A stretch of DNA of 64,000 nucleotides from Roseitalea sp. Its GTDB lineage: Bacteria > Pseudomonadota > Alphaproteobacteria > Rhizobiales > Rhizobiaceae. The position numbers and the translations under genes are program-made. The notes beneath the pieces are model-generated. The model was given only the letters and a program-made list of their open reading frames with translations. It had not been told where the DNA came from and made no database searches. The DNA is taken from contig JAEPON010000009.1 in the NCBI GenBank assembly GCA_017642895.1, forward strand, positions 62,001 through 126,000, in the 5' to 3' direction. Positions 1 through 7,872 of the stretch are shown here, in pieces (the stretch's first letter is position 1; each line of letters opens with the position of its first letter).

Positions 1-24
1 GCGCGGTCAGCAGCCGGGGCGGCC

Positions 25-576
25 ATGAGCGACACCAACAGCGACGAAGATTGGCCGCCGCAAATCGAACGGCGTGATTTCCTGTTTGTTTCGACGGGCA
101 TGATGGCGGCTGTCGGGACGGCAACCGCGGTGTGGCCATTCATCGACAGCATGAATCCGTCGGCCGATGTTCAGGCACTTGCAACGACAGAAGTCGATCT
201 AGAGCCTATCGCCGTTGGCCAGCGCGTAACTGTGATCTGGCGCGGCCAACCTGTCTTCATCGATCGTCGGACGCCCGAGCAGATCGCGCGAGCCAAAGCC
301 GATGATGGGAGTCCCGACTTGATCGACCCGGCGAGCGACGCTTCACGCGTGCAGGCAGAAGAATGGCTTGTTGTGGTCGGCATCTGCACGCATTTGGGCT
401 GCGTTCCGCTGGGCCAGCGACAAGGCGATCAACTGGGTGACTGGGGCGGTTGGTTTTGCCCCTGCCATGGTTCGCACTATGACACCTCCGGCCGTATTCG
501 AAAGGGACCAGCACCCCGCAACCTCGTCGTCCCACCCTATGAGTTGCGCGACGACGGCACGGTTCTGATCGGCTGA
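25..576 (+). CDS. petA: Rieske iron-sulfur protein (ubiquinol-cytochrome c reductase type)
   Basis: This is a 183-residue Rieske protein of the kind that carries the 2Fe-2S cluster of the cytochrome bc1 complex. The N-terminus has RRDFL (residues 16-20) followed by a hydrophobic segment to about residue 40, as in Tat-exported, membrane-anchored Rieske subunits. Both cluster-binding boxes are present: CTHLGC at 121-126 and CPCHGS at 145-150. Length fits bacterial PetA. Cytochrome b and c1 genes normally follow petA, but here the next genes are a small secreted protein and sigma factors. It therefore looks like an orphan Rieske protein, unless its partners lie upstream of the window. Family call is firm; bc1 membership is inference. 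Confidence 0.9.
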   Translation: MSDTNSDEDWPPQIERRDFLFVSTGMMAAVGTATAVWPFIDSMNPSADVQALATTEVDLEPIAVGQRVTVIWRGQPVFIDRRTPEQIARAKADDGSPDLIDPASDASRVQAEEWLVVVGICTHLGCVPLGQRQGDQLGDWGGWFCPCHGSHYDTSGRIRKGPAPRNLVVPPYELRDDGTVLIG

Positions 577-735
577 AACAACGAACCATCATGAACATCC
601 CGCCGATCTCAATCAGTGAAGGGCGCTGACCATCGACATTTTGCCCGAAGATTGCCACTTTATGTGTGCGTGATCGAAGAATGGCGTAAGCTTATTGTTT
701 CGGCATTGCGCCAACGCGACAAAGACGGCAATTGA

Positions 736-1107
736 ATGTTGAATGGCCGGGTAAATCGGAACGCAAAATACGACGGTGTGGCAGCACACTGGCGATGGGT
801 CGTTCTGGTCCTCGTTCTAATGGCATCGATCATATGGAACGACCCGGCGTTGACGGCCACGCATTCCCCAGAGTTGCCGTGCGCGCAAGCGCTGAATTTG
901 CACGTCGCAGACGATACGGCCCAAAGCGACTCAGGCAACGTTTGCTGCCGTCCGATCGGCACCTGTTCGTTCGCGATACCTGTCTCGCCTCCGGCCATCA
1001 TCATGAAGCCGACTGCGGCTGCGTGGACGCTCCACCGGTCTGAGTTTCATTTGCCGAAACTCGGTTACTCCTACTTTCGGCCTCCCCGTCTCCAAGCCTT
1101 CGCATGA
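736..1107 (+). CDS. small secreted/anchored cysteine-containing hypothetical protein
   Basis: I do not recognise this 123-residue protein. It has a hydrophobic segment at about residues 21-34, followed by a probably periplasmic part with C49, the pair C70-C71 and C77. Its architecture (short N-terminus, one hydrophobic helix, CC pair plus nearby Cys) resembles the small protein at 3534-3863, and both lie beside the cysteine-rich ECF sigma factors. A metal- or redox-related periplasmic role is inference from the cysteines and neighbours. No clear ribosome binding site precedes the ATG, so the start is uncertain. Confidence 0.5.
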   Translation: MLNGRVNRNAKYDGVAAHWRWVVLVLVLMASIIWNDPALTATHSPELPCAQALNLHVADDTAQSDSGNVCCRPIGTCSFAIPVSPPAIIMKPTAAAWTLHRSEFHLPKLGYSYFRPPRLQAFA

Positions 1108-1178
1108 CCACTGCCGAGCGATGCTCGATCCATGATCGTGCTCTGCGTGAACATGAAAGGCTGACCTAATGGAGACCT

Positions 1179-1754
1179 GTGATGCACACGTCCTTGCGAG
1201 AGCCCGCGCCGTGCCGGCGTGACGATGCGATACATGACCGCCTGCTGGAATGCAGACGTGAATTCCTGAACTATTTTCGCCGCCGCCTTGACCGACCCGA
1301 AGACGCCGAAGACGCCTTTCAAGACTTCTGTCTGAAGGTTCTTCGGTCGATAGACCAGTTGGATGACACGACCAAAACGGATGCCTGGCTCCACCGGATT
1401 CTGCGCAACACGCTCACAGACCATTATCGTCGCCGGGCCGCTCGCTTGAGATGCGACGAAGCCTATGGGCGGGAACCGCGACCAGGGTCGCTCGAACTGG
1501 AGCCCATGGACGGCATCGAACCGTCGTGTCGTTGCGTTCGCGAAGGCCTGACAACCCTGCGATTTGACTACGCGGAGATTCTCAGAAGGGTCGATCTTGA
1601 CGAGGAACCGCGTAGCCAAATTGCGGAAGATCTCGGTCTGAGCGCGAACAATGTCGGCGTCCGACTTCATCGCGCGCGTCGAGCCTTGAAAGCCACCATC
1701 AGCGAATACTGTCCGATATGCGCTGATGGTCGGTTCACTGAATGCGATTGCTGA
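1179..1754 (+). CDS. ECF-type RNA polymerase sigma factor with C-terminal cysteine motif
   Basis: 191 residues with a sigma-2 region (about 25-90, including the EDAEDAFQDF stretch) and a sigma-4 helix-turn-helix (about 125-172, ending LHRARRALK). Unusual for an ECF factor, it has C117xC119 just before sigma-4 and C178xxC181-x7-C189xC191 as its last residues. The next gene has exactly the same spacing. CorE-like ECF factors are known to be controlled by metal binding to a C-terminal cysteine-rich tail, and no anti-sigma gene is adjacent, so direct metal or redox sensing is a reasonable inference. GGAG at 1171-1174 serves either GTG 1179 or ATG 1182. Confidence 0.88.
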   Translation: MMHTSLREPAPCRRDDAIHDRLLECRREFLNYFRRRLDRPEDAEDAFQDFCLKVLRSIDQLDDTTKTDAWLHRILRNTLTDHYRRRAARLRCDEAYGREPRPGSLELEPMDGIEPSCRCVREGLTTLRFDYAEILRRVDLDEEPRSQIAEDLGLSANNVGVRLHRARRALKATISEYCPICADGRFTECDC

Positions 1755-1891
1755 GGCGTCTCTCCAGCCTCTCCGCTTATCCATCGGGAGCAGGCATGCG
1801 GCCGGCGCTGGTTTGAAGAAGCTGTCTTGTCCCGTGTTCGGTGTAATGAACAGCGCGTTCATGCGTCAGACATATTCGGAGGACGATAGAT

Positions 1892-2542
1892 TTGGACAAG
1901 AGGCCAGACGGCACGGGACCGCCAGCCAATCAGGTTGCTTCTGATGTTTTCGGGACGCCAGACGCTGCCGTTCGACGTGCGCTCGAAGAAAGTCATCGCC
2001 AATTCTTCGGGTTTCTGCGTCGGCGCATGGGCTCTGTCGACGAGGCCGAAGAAGTGCTTCAGGCGTTCATGATCCGAGCCATCGAGCGATCGGCTCAATT
2101 GAAAGACGTGCAGTCGGTTCGAGGTTGGCTGAGCCGCGTGTTGGCAACCACCATCGTCGACCATCAGCGTCGCGCCGTTCGCCGGCGGCAACGGGAGGCA
2201 GTCATGGATCCGTTGGACATCCAAGAGCTTTCGATAGAGGCGGATTTCGAGATCGATGAGGCAATCTGCAACTGCCTTTACAAGCTTCTGCCCACGCTAA
2301 AGCACGAATATGCCGAGGTCCTTTGGCGGATCGATCTTCTCGAGGAACCGCGGCAACGCGTTGCTACGGAACTCGGCCTGAGTCTCAACAATCTCACTGT
2401 TCGGCTCCATCGCGCTCGTCATGCCCTGAAAAAACGCCTGGAGGAAATGTGTCTGACCTGCCCCATTCACGGTTTTCTGGATTGCAATTGCGATGGTGCC
2501 GCGCGCAAGCGCCGGATCCGGGAAAGGCACCAACAGGCATGA
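1892..2542 (+). CDS. ECF-type RNA polymerase sigma factor with C-terminal cysteine motif (paralogue)
   Basis: 216 residues, clearly paralogous to the preceding gene. It has sigma-2 at about 35-100 and sigma-4 at about 135-182 with the same EEPR and VRLHRAR landmarks. The cysteine pattern is conserved at matching positions: C126xC128 before sigma-4 and C187xxC190-x7-C198xC200 after it, here followed by a 16-residue basic tail. The start is a TTG with GGAGG at 1878-1882, nine bases upstream. With two such factors 137 bases apart and no anti-sigma gene, they probably respond to related signals; which promoters they read is unknown. Confidence 0.88.
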   Translation: MDKRPDGTGPPANQVASDVFGTPDAAVRRALEESHRQFFGFLRRRMGSVDEAEEVLQAFMIRAIERSAQLKDVQSVRGWLSRVLATTIVDHQRRAVRRRQREAVMDPLDIQELSIEADFEIDEAICNCLYKLLPTLKHEYAEVLWRIDLLEEPRQRVATELGLSLNNLTVRLHRARHALKKRLEEMCLTCPIHGFLDCNCDGAARKRRIRERHQQA

Positions 2543-2634
2543 AGATGGGCGGCGTTGTCGGCAACTGGACAAAGACGCGACGCGAGACCGGTTGCGATCA
2601 ATCCAGCGGTCTTTGAAGGCGCTATCGATCAATC

Positions 2635-2829
2635 ATGAAGAAAACCAATGCAAAGGGCGGCGGATTGCTGGGCGAGCGACTGGATGATCGTACCGAGGTC
2701 AAATCGCCCGAAGAGTTCCGCCGGCGCGCGCGGGCCCTTGGGTTTTCCGAGCAGGAGATCGATGTCATGGCCCGGCGCTATGGTTGGGGCAAAGAGGGGA
2801 AGTCCGATGATCCTATGCAGAGCGAATGA
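2635..2829 (+). CDS. small hypothetical protein
   Basis: A 64-residue, charged, soluble protein that I do not assign to a family. A basic N-terminus is followed by a predicted helical segment (SPEEFRRRARALGFSE) and an RYGWG stretch. Codon use looks coding, and the reading frame ends immediately before the cytochrome gene. An alternative cytochrome start at 2826 would overlap its stop, which suggests the two are cotranscribed. Function unknown. Confidence 0.45.
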   Translation: MKKTNAKGGGLLGERLDDRTEVKSPEEFRRRARALGFSEQEIDVMARRYGWGKEGKSDDPMQSE

Positions 2830-2888
2830 AGGGGTCCGCAACGAGACCGGAACGCGGAAGACCGGATTGGTCAAAGATCGGAACTAGA

Positions 2889-3302
2889 ATGATTTGGCGG
2901 ATCACTATTTTGGTGACACTTGCGGCGGTCGTAATTGCGGTCGTCTACTGGCGGTTGGCCGATGGCGGACAACCTCCGTCTGGAGAAGCACTCGCTGACG
3001 TCTTTGTCCCACCTCTGTCAGCCAATGGGACGGAAGGCGAAGCGCTGTTCAACGCAAGTTGCGCCAGTTGTCATGGTACGGCCGCAGCGGGCCGGAACGG
3101 TGTCGCTCCGCCCTTGGTTCACATCATCTACGAGCCAAACCATCACGCCGACGCAGCCTTCGTTCTCGCAATCAGAAACGGCGTACGGGCTCATCACTGG
3201 CGTTTCGGCAATATGCCCCCGGTTGAAGGTCTTAGCGACGAACAGATAGCCAAGATCACCACCTATATTCGTGAGCTTCAGCGGGCCAATGGGATCCAGT
3301 GA
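2889..3302 (+). CDS. membrane-anchored class I cytochrome c
   Basis: A single-haem c-type cytochrome of 137 residues from the chosen start. An N-terminal hydrophobic helix (residues 4-20) acts as signal or anchor, the haem-binding motif is C58-A-S-C61-H62, and M109 in FGNMPP is the likely sixth ligand. The C-terminal helix with ITTYIRELQ is typical of class I cytochromes. The frame extends upstream to ATG 2826, overlapping the previous stop, but that would put 21 charged residues before the helix, so 2889 is preferred. Position between sigma factors and thiol/cell-wall genes suggests periplasmic electron transfer; its partner is unknown. Confidence 0.82.
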   Translation: MIWRITILVTLAAVVIAVVYWRLADGGQPPSGEALADVFVPPLSANGTEGEALFNASCASCHGTAAAGRNGVAPPLVHIIYEPNHHADAAFVLAIRNGVRAHHWRFGNMPPVEGLSDEQIAKITTYIRELQRANGIQ

Positions 3303-3533
3303 GACGCTAGTCCGGTGTTGCCGAAGCTTCATACAACCGTGCCTTGCACGGTGATAAACTCAATTCCCATAAGCAAATGGTCGGCTTAACCGCAATCATT
3401 TGAATGCAAGGCAGCTTTGGCTCAAGCCGATCGGCAAGTTACCATGGAAAAGACTTGATATTCTGCATCAGCTTGTAGCGGAGCCTCCAGGCGTCTTATG
3501 GAAAAAGAAACTGATAAAGTGTAGGCTGAAAGG

Positions 3534-3863
3534 ATGAAGCGCGCCCTGATTTGTCTGGTGATGCTGGCCCTGTTCATTGCGACATCGTCAATGACAGGAC
3601 CGACACATCATGCCGACATGGCGAAAGACAAAGCTGCGGTTACGATGGTGGCCGCCGCGGCCGACACTCTTGCTGATTGTTGCGCAACGGCGGGAGAACA
3701 GCTTCAGCACTCGAAGAGCTCCTGTGCAATCGACTGTCAGACGCCGGTTCTGGCGGTAGAGCCTACGATTGTGAGTATCGCTGCCGACACTGAGAATTGG
3801 CACCCGGCTAGCCGCCTACGGACACTTGCATCCGATCAATTTCGACCTCCGATTGCTGCCTGA
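3534..3863 (+). CDS. small secreted cysteine-containing hypothetical protein
   Basis: 109 residues with a clear signal peptide (basic MKR, then hydrophobic to about residue 17). The mature part contains HHAD and four cysteines: C49-C50, C64 and C68. It starts at an ATG preceded by AAAGG. The family is not recognised. It shares size and CC-plus-Cys layout with the protein at 736-1107, so the two may be distant relatives. Histidines and paired cysteines in a secreted protein next to metal-sensing-type sigma factors point toward metal binding, but this is inference. Confidence 0.55.
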   Translation: MKRALICLVMLALFIATSSMTGPTHHADMAKDKAAVTMVAAAADTLADCCATAGEQLQHSKSSCAIDCQTPVLAVEPTIVSIAADTENWHPASRLRTLASDQFRPPIAA

Positions 3864-4064
3864 TTTTCGCTAACCGGCACCCTGACCGGGTGTCTCGTGA
3901 AATCAGCCAATCGAGTTTTCAATGATCAAGAAGCGTATACTGATGCGCGGCCGAACGGCCCTGGAACCCGACCCCCACATCAAACAGCTGTGCCCTTCAC
4001 GCGCAACCCCATCTGTCAAACCGAAAACCATCCAACATTTGGGTGAGTGGAAAGTGGGGGCGTC

Positions 4065-4808
4065 ATGAAGGCAAATGAAGCTAATCCTCAATCGCCCCTG
4101 TCGGCTGGAAGATCGCTGTCTGACGATCAAACGCTCCTAACACGGAGACGGCTCTTGATGGGTTCAGCATCGATGGCCGGCCTTTTCGTCGCGGGGTGCA
4201 CGACGGTGCCGGAAGAAGTCGCTGCGCCCGCGGTCGCGCCGGCAGAGCCTACGGTGCCGGCGTTCTATGCGTCCATGTATGCAGCCATGCCGAACGAACA
4301 ATTCCCGATACCGGCGGTCGATCTGGCAAGAGTCCCGGAGCGTTTCTGGCGTCGGCAGGTGGACTACCGGACCGAACATCCTGTGGGAACGATTGTGGTC
4401 GATCGGACGACGTTCTTCCTTCATCTTGTGCAGGAAGGCGGCAAAGCGATGCGTTATGGCGTCGGACTGGGAAAAGCGGGATTCTCCTGGTCAGGGACCG
4501 GTGACATTGCATGGAAGCGGCCTTGGCCGACGTGGACACCGCCCGCGGAGATGATCGCCCGTGAGCCGGAACTGGAGCGCTGGAGCGCCGAGAACGGCGG
4601 TATGCCGCCGGGTCTGGACAATCCGCTGGGCGCACGGGCGCTCTACATCTTCGAAGATGGCGTTGACACGCTCTACCGCATCCATGGCTCGCCGGAGTAT
4701 TGGTCGATAGGCAAGGCCGTCTCCAGCGGCTGTGTACGACTGATCAATCAGGACGTCATCGATCTTTATGATCGCGTGCCATCGGGCAGCAAGCTGATCG
4801 TCACATGA
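4065..4808 (+). CDS. L,D-transpeptidase (YkuD family), Tat/lipoprotein signal
   Basis: A peptidoglycan L,D-transpeptidase that would make 3-3 cross-links or attach proteins to the wall. From ATG 4065 it has RRR near residue 29 followed by a hydrophobic stretch and lipobox VAGC (Cys45), so it is probably an exported lipoprotein. The YkuD catalytic signature is present: HGSPEYWSIG at 207-216 and SSGCVRL with catalytic Cys223. An in-frame GTG at 4047 is a weaker start; GGGGG precedes 4065. Its stop is followed by the DsbA-like gene, which suggests one operon. Such enzymes often accompany envelope or metal-stress loci. Confidence 0.88.
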   Translation: MKANEANPQSPLSAGRSLSDDQTLLTRRRLLMGSASMAGLFVAGCTTVPEEVAAPAVAPAEPTVPAFYASMYAAMPNEQFPIPAVDLARVPERFWRRQVDYRTEHPVGTIVVDRTTFFLHLVQEGGKAMRYGVGLGKAGFSWSGTGDIAWKRPWPTWTPPAEMIAREPELERWSAENGGMPPGLDNPLGARALYIFEDGVDTLYRIHGSPEYWSIGKAVSSGCVRLINQDVIDLYDRVPSGSKLIVT

Positions 4809-4882
4809 CCGGCGCCGACACGTTCCGGCGGCCCGCTAGCGCTGCCGGAGTTCAACCACACCTGAACATTGGAAGCAAAATC

Positions 4883-5623
4883 ATGATCAAATCAATCCTC
4901 GCATTCGCCTGTTTCATCGTCGTGATCTTGCCGTTCCAAGCTACCGCGGATGAGTTCGATGGCGACGCCGAAGCACGTATCAAGGCACTTGCTCTTGAGG
5001 CAATTCTCGAGCGGCCCGAAATCATCGAAGAAGCGATTGCACGGCTGCAAGCGTTAGAAGAGGAACGTCGGCTGGCGGCAATTCAGCAGACGCTGACAAA
5101 TCGGCGCGATGATCTGGAATACGATCCCAACGCACCGGTTCTTGGTAACCCCGATGGCGATGTCACCGTGGTCGAGTTTTTCGACTACAACTGCCCCTTC
5201 TGCAAACGTGCTGTCGAGCCGATCAAGGAGTTGCTGGCCACAGACGATCAGGTGCGCCTGGTTTACCGCGAATGGCCAATTCTCGGCGAAGGATCGGTTT
5301 TCGCTGCCCGCGCGGCGCTCGCAGCCCGCGAGCAGGGCAAGTACGAAGAGATGCATTGGGCTTTGATGACAGGCGGGCGCGCCGACGCTCAATCGACGAT
5401 TGCAATAGCGGAGCAACTCGGTCTGGATATCGAAAAGCTGCGCGAAGATATGAATGCCCCAGAAGTCATTGAGCATATCACTTTGTCGATGGAGTTGGCC
5501 GAACAACTCAGCATAACCGGCACACCCAGTTTCGTAGTCGGCAACAATGTGGCCCCGGGTCTGATCCCATTGGCGGAGCTTGAAGAACTCATCCGTGAGG
5601 CACGTTCCGCCGTCAATGAGTAG
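4883..5623 (+). CDS. DsbA/ScsC-like thiol-disulfide oxidoreductase
   Basis: 246 residues from ATG 4883, which follows GGAAG at 4871 and gives a proper signal peptide (residues 1-22, ending QATA). A frame extension to ATG 4805 overlaps the transpeptidase stop but adds a hydrophilic leader, so it is rejected. The mature protein has an N-terminal helical region (about 25-75, rich in Glu/Ala) and a thioredoxin fold with active site C104-P-F-C107 and the cis-Pro loop TGTPSF. The helical extension is like that of ScsC and Com1-type proteins, which act as periplasmic disulfide isomerases or reductases linked to copper tolerance. Specific role is inferred. Confidence 0.85.
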   Translation: MIKSILAFACFIVVILPFQATADEFDGDAEARIKALALEAILERPEIIEEAIARLQALEEERRLAAIQQTLTNRRDDLEYDPNAPVLGNPDGDVTVVEFFDYNCPFCKRAVEPIKELLATDDQVRLVYREWPILGEGSVFAARAALAAREQGKYEEMHWALMTGGRADAQSTIAIAEQLGLDIEKLREDMNAPEVIEHITLSMELAEQLSITGTPSFVVGNNVAPGLIPLAELEELIREARSAVNE

Positions 5624-5778
5624 CTCCGTCCGGCGCTTTTGGATGCAGGGCTGATTATGATCGATCGCGAACACGGCATGGATGGTGGCACCGCCGATGG
5701 TGAGCTGAACAACAGCTCTCGCAGAGAGGAAACTGGCGGTCAAACCGCGTTGCCGTGCTCCTCGGACGATGGTCGATA

Positions 5779-6081
5779 ATGGACGGTGAAGGAACGAATC
5801 CTGAGTTCGACCTGCGGAGCTTGCGCTATGCCGTTCTCGCTGCCGAGCACGGCAGCTTTCGACAGGCGGCCGCTAGCTTGGGCGTCCGCTCGTCGGTTGT
5901 CAGCAAGCGGGTCCGCAGTCTGGAGGACGAGCTGGGTGTCCCGATCTTTGAGCGCCACAGCCGGGGTTTGCGCGTAACTTGGGCCGGCCGCCGCTTCCTT
6001 GATCGTATCGACCTGGTAATGGTCGATCTCGACTATGCGGCAAAGACCGCGCTCAGCGCCGGACGCGGCATGCATGGCTAG
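5779..6081 (+). CDS. truncated LysR-family regulator (DNA-binding domain only)
   Basis: Only the winged helix-turn-helix of a LysR regulator is present, from FDLRSLRYAVL through the SVVSKRVRSLEDELGVPIFER recognition region and about 30 residues of linker helix, stopping where the effector-binding domain should start. Full LysR proteins are near 300 residues; this has about 100. It is either a decayed gene or a stand-alone DNA-binding remnant. ATG 5779 is chosen; an in-frame GTG lies at 5755. It sits at the border between the redox block and the stress island, which suggests a past rearrangement. Confidence 0.6.
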   Translation: MDGEGTNPEFDLRSLRYAVLAAEHGSFRQAAASLGVRSSVVSKRVRSLEDELGVPIFERHSRGLRVTWAGRRFLDRIDLVMVDLDYAAKTALSAGRGMHG

Positions 6082-6155
6082 GCGCCGATGCGATGCTCGC
6101 CTTCGCTGCTTGGTGTGGGTTGTCCGCAAAAACCGGTGCCGCAAGCGTTTCCAAG

Positions 6156-6180
6156 GGAACGGCTTGTCGTTTGTCGCGTT
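6156..6180 (+). promoter_or_regulatory. EcfG promoter of the csbD-like gene
   Basis: GGAAC at 6156-6160 and CGTT at 6177-6180 with a 16-base spacer match the alphaproteobacterial EcfG consensus exactly. The start codon of the CsbD-like gene is 33 bases downstream. Confidence 0.85.
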
Positions 6181-6213
6181 CTGCTTTCGGACATCAACGC
6201 AAAGGAGTTTTCC

Positions 6214-6411
6214 ATGAATTGGGACCAGATCGAAGGCAAGTGGACCGAGTTCAAAGGCAAGGCGCGTCAAAAGTGGGGCGAATTGACCGATGACGAGTTG
6301 GATCAGGTTCAGGGCAATCGCGAGGAACTGGCCGGCAAGATCCAGGCGAAATACGGCAAGACCCGCGAAGAAGCCAAGCGCGAAATCGACGAATGGGCCA
6401 ACTCGGTCTGA
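6214..6411 (+). CDS. CsbD family stress protein
   Basis: A 65-residue hydrophilic protein with the CsbD pattern: MNWDQIEGKW, KGKARQKWGELTDDELD and QVQGNREELAGKIQ. CsbD-like proteins are abundant general-stress proteins of unknown biochemical function. The ATG follows AAAGGAG at 6201-6207, and an exact EcfG promoter lies just upstream, so induction by the general stress response is strongly suggested. A terminator follows the stop, making this a monocistronic unit. Confidence 0.93.
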   Translation: MNWDQIEGKWTEFKGKARQKWGELTDDELDQVQGNREELAGKIQAKYGKTREEAKREIDEWANSV

Positions 6412-6435
6412 TTTCGCCACACAGGCCAAACAGGA

Positions 6436-6458
6436 AGCCGCCCTGGGGGCGGCTTTTT
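6436..6458 (+). terminator. rho-independent terminator after csbD-like gene
   Basis: A perfect 8-bp stem (AGCCGCCC at 6436-6443, GGGCGGCT at 6447-6454) with a 3-base loop, running into five T residues. Confidence 0.88.
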
Positions 6459-6493
6459 GTTGCGCAAACCACAAGGATGCAAGGCTGCCCAGA

Positions 6494-7789
6494 TCAGCCG
6501 GTGGTGTCATCGCGGCCCAGAATCGGTGCAAGCCGTTCTGTCAGGAAATCGCGGTCGGCATCCATCGGATCGGTCCGCTCGAACGAGGCCATCAACAGGT
6601 CTGCGTGATGCTCGAAGATCGGCTCGACCTCTTCGTCGGCAATGTCGTGCAACCGGATGAGCGCGTCGGCAATGTTCTGCAACATCAGGAGGTTGCCAGC
6701 CGCCGCGCGGCGTAGTGGATGAAACGCCGTGTTGACGATATCCTCGACGGTCAGGCCGGGAATGCTGACGCGGACGATGCCGTCCCTGTCGCAGATCAAG
6801 CGGTTGCGCAGCCCCTTGTAGACCGGTGTGACGAAGGCCGCGCTGAGCCGGTCAACGCAGGCGATCGCCGTGAACGTATCGTTGACGCCCGGCGACAGCG
6901 CGCGCAATGCGATTTCCAGCAGCACGCTGATCGCATATTCGATGTCATCGACCGATCCACGCACCGGGGCGAGCGTCACCGAACCGGCGAACGCATCTTC
7001 GATGGCCTCGCGCCGGTCGTCGCCGTCATCCCCGACGATCCCGGCCAGCGCCTGCCCTCGCAGGATGAAGGTTCCCGGCTTATCTGTGATCTCCACGCGC
7101 ACGTCGAACTGGTCGGCCAGGGCCGTCAGGCGCTTTTCGTCGATGCCGACAATATAGCCATTGTCGGCGGCGGTGATCTCGAACGCCGGCGCGTCGCCGC
7201 GATCAAACGACGTGTCCCGGAATTCGTCGTCATTGTCGGCGACGATGCCAGTCAGGCGCTCTTCCAGTTGGGCGGAAATGGCGGCGATCTCCTCGTCGAT
7301 CGTCACGCTGCGCGAGACGGTGTGGACAAAGAAGATCAACTGAAGCACAGCGATGACGGCGAGACAGAATGCGATGGCGATCGAGACGCCCGGCACCGAA
7401 TTCGGCCCTGTCTGGTGCAGGATCGTGAGCGAGAATAGGAACGTGCCGCCCAGCACGCCGGCGGTCACCTGATTGACCCGGTCGCCGGTGAACCGCCGCA
7501 GCAGTCGCGGCGCGATGTTGCCGGCGGCCAGCGTGAACACAACCAGCACCAGCGAATAGACAAGGCTGAGCGTGGTGATCGCCGCGCCGGCGATCGTCGA
7601 CAGGATCGTCACCGCCGTCTCATAGTCGGTCTGGAGGACGAGGTAGAGTTCGATTGCGTCGCTTTGCGCCAGCACCCGGTCCAGCCGCAGCGCGATGAAC
7701 GCGGTCGCCCACAGCGTCAGGGCCAGAGCGCCGGGCACGGTGATCAATCCCCGGACGCTGCCCAGTTGCCTCAATGCCCGTCCAATCAT
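6494..7789 (-). CDS. DUF2254 family membrane protein
   Basis: About 431 residues matching the DUF2254 family: two pairs of hydrophobic segments in the first 150 residues and a long soluble C-terminal part containing the SPGVNDTFTA stretch typical of the family. Function is unknown. The frame is open to 7831, but the minus-strand EcfG promoter has its -10 at 7815-7818, inside that extension. The start is therefore placed at ATG 7789, which has a CAGGAT ribosome binding site. Control by EcfG is expected from that promoter, which overlaps the one for the divergent gene at 7873. Confidence 0.88.
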   Translation of the reverse strand: MIGRALRQLGSVRGLITVPGALALTLWATAFIALRLDRVLAQSDAIELYLVLQTDYETAVTILSTIAGAAITTLSLVYSLVLVVFTLAAGNIAPRLLRRFTGDRVNQVTAGVLGGTFLFSLTILHQTGPNSVPGVSIAIAFCLAVIAVLQLIFFVHTVSRSVTIDEEIAAISAQLEERLTGIVADNDDEFRDTSFDRGDAPAFEITAADNGYIVGIDEKRLTALADQFDVRVEITDKPGTFILRGQALAGIVGDDGDDRREAIEDAFAGSVTLAPVRGSVDDIEYAISVLLEIALRALSPGVNDTFTAIACVDRLSAAFVTPVYKGLRNRLICDRDGIVRVSIPGLTVEDIVNTAFHPLRRAAAGNLLMLQNIADALIRLHDIADEEVEPIFEHHADLLMASFERTDPMDADRDFLTERLAPILGRDDTTG

Positions 7790-7814
7790 CGATCCTGCCA
7801 CCATGTGGCGCAAA

Positions 7815-7840
7815 AACGCGGGAACCCCCACCCCGGTTCC
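7815..7840 (-). promoter_or_regulatory. EcfG promoter of the DUF2254 gene
   Basis: On the minus strand GGAAC (7840-7836) and CGTT (7818-7815) are separated by 17 bases, an exact EcfG match. It overlaps almost completely with the plus-strand promoter at 7821-7846. Confidence 0.85.
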
Positions 7841-7846
7841 CGCGTT
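7821..7846 (+). promoter_or_regulatory. EcfG promoter of the 7873 gene
   Basis: GGAAC at 7821-7825 and CGTT at 7843-7846 with a 17-base spacer. With the opposing promoter it forms a palindrome spanning 7815-7846, so the two polymerase complexes would compete for the same DNA. Confidence 0.85.
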
Positions 7847-7872
7847 GCAAGTGTAAAGCCAGGAGACCTATC

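Noticed and set aside
3876-3896. Hairpin (GCACCC/GGGTGT) after the 3534-3863 gene as a terminator
   Set aside because: Short stem and no T-run.
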